DNA of 64,000 bases from Pseudomonas sp. 21 (GTDB lineage: Bacteria > Pseudomonadota > Gammaproteobacteria > Pseudomonadales > Pseudomonadaceae). Below, piece after piece: positions 63,864 to 64,000 of this stretch (its first letter is position 1; each line of letters starts with the position of its first letter). The stretch is from contig NZ_JYOA01000008.1 in assembly GCF_000955805.1 (NCBI RefSeq), positions 257,380 through 321,379 on the forward strand, read 5' to 3'. The translations under genes were made by a program, and so were the position numbers. The notes beneath the pieces are model-generated. The model did no database searches and had not been told where the DNA came from. It saw only the letters and a list, made by a program, of their open reading frames with translations.

Positions 63864-64000
63864 ATGGATACGGAAAGTGTTGGCCTGATTGCCGTGAGCG
63901 AAAGCGAAGCCAAGCGTGTTGGCTTCAAGGGAGGTGGCAAAGTCAAGGCGCACGCTGGCACCAAGTACCTGCTTCAGATCGATGACACTACCTTCGCTCC
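63864..64000 (+). CDS. N-terminal fragment of an unknown protein, possibly a large secreted adhesin
   Basis: The last 137 bases encode 45 residues, starting MDTESVGLIAVSESEAKRV and continuing through a Gly/Lys stretch (GFKGGGKVKAHAG) to YLLQIDDTTFA, where the window cuts it. GAGGAAG precedes the ATG. There is no Sec signal. A signal-less start that turns early to short beta-like segments recalls the N-termini of big type-I-secreted biofilm proteins (BapA/LapA-like), but this is a guess. AT-rich flanks and different codon use from its neighbours are in line with such genes. Confidence 0.5.
   Translation, partial: MDTESVGLIAVSESEAKRVGFKGGGKVKAHAGTKYLLQIDDTTFA

Overview
The window is high-GC DNA from a Pseudomonas, most likely the aeruginosa group in the broad sense (P. 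citronellolis / P. nitroreducens / P. knackmussii-like; species not determinable here). The evidence is a PvdS-type iron-starvation sigma factor, an atsRBC-atsA locus very close to that of P. aeruginosa, a long trifunctional PutA, DNA polymerase II, several small Pseudomonas-type proteins of unknown function, and classic Pseudomonas REP repeats.

Region 1 (1-26905) is the main attraction: a drug/metabolite transporter and an AraC regulator at the edge, then a Fur-boxed iron-starvation sigma gene facing a probable 24-kb operon of MbtH, type II thioesterase, SyrP-like hydroxylase, NRPS 1 (4266 aa), NRPS 2 (2630 aa) and an alpha/beta hydrolase. Reading the adenylation codes by eye gives fatty acyl - X - D-Asp (probably beta-hydroxylated) - Ser - Gly - D-X. 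X carries the same code twice (D-G-E-A-C-G-G-V-T) and is best explained as a hydroxy-ornithine. This would be a hexadentate acylated hydroxamate/beta-hydroxyaspartate siderophore of ornibactin-like logic, not pyoverdine, although NRPS 1 has the overall domain layout of PvdL. NRPS 2 has no thioesterase and ends in an epimerase. Its first C domain carries an in-frame copy of a repeat element that is otherwise seen between genes.

Region 2 (27156-32622) is the sulfate-ester locus: atsR diverges from atsB-atsC and a downstream arylsulfatase atsA. Region 3 (32780-37042) holds small orphan proteins, a GNAT enzyme, a glutathione S-transferase and an HxlR regulator. Region 4 is putA with an array of GTTGCA operators. 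Region 5 (41803-44085) is a tsdB-tsdA-like thiosulfate dehydrogenase pair with a membrane protein.

Region 6 (44144-52474) is a ten-gene minus-strand operon of unassigned function: a NitT/TauT-type ABC importer, a creatininase homologue, an isochorismatase-like hydrolase, two SDR dehydrogenases, a membrane desaturase/hydroxylase, an EamA transporter and an unknown protein. Region 7 (52845-59060) has an MFS transporter, then a BASS-type carrier, TauE-like exporter and D-aminoacylase-like operon divergent from an AraC regulator. Region 8 is core genome (mltA, polB, queD), ending in the first codons of an unknown, possibly large secreted protein.

All calls come from reading the sequence; no database search was run.
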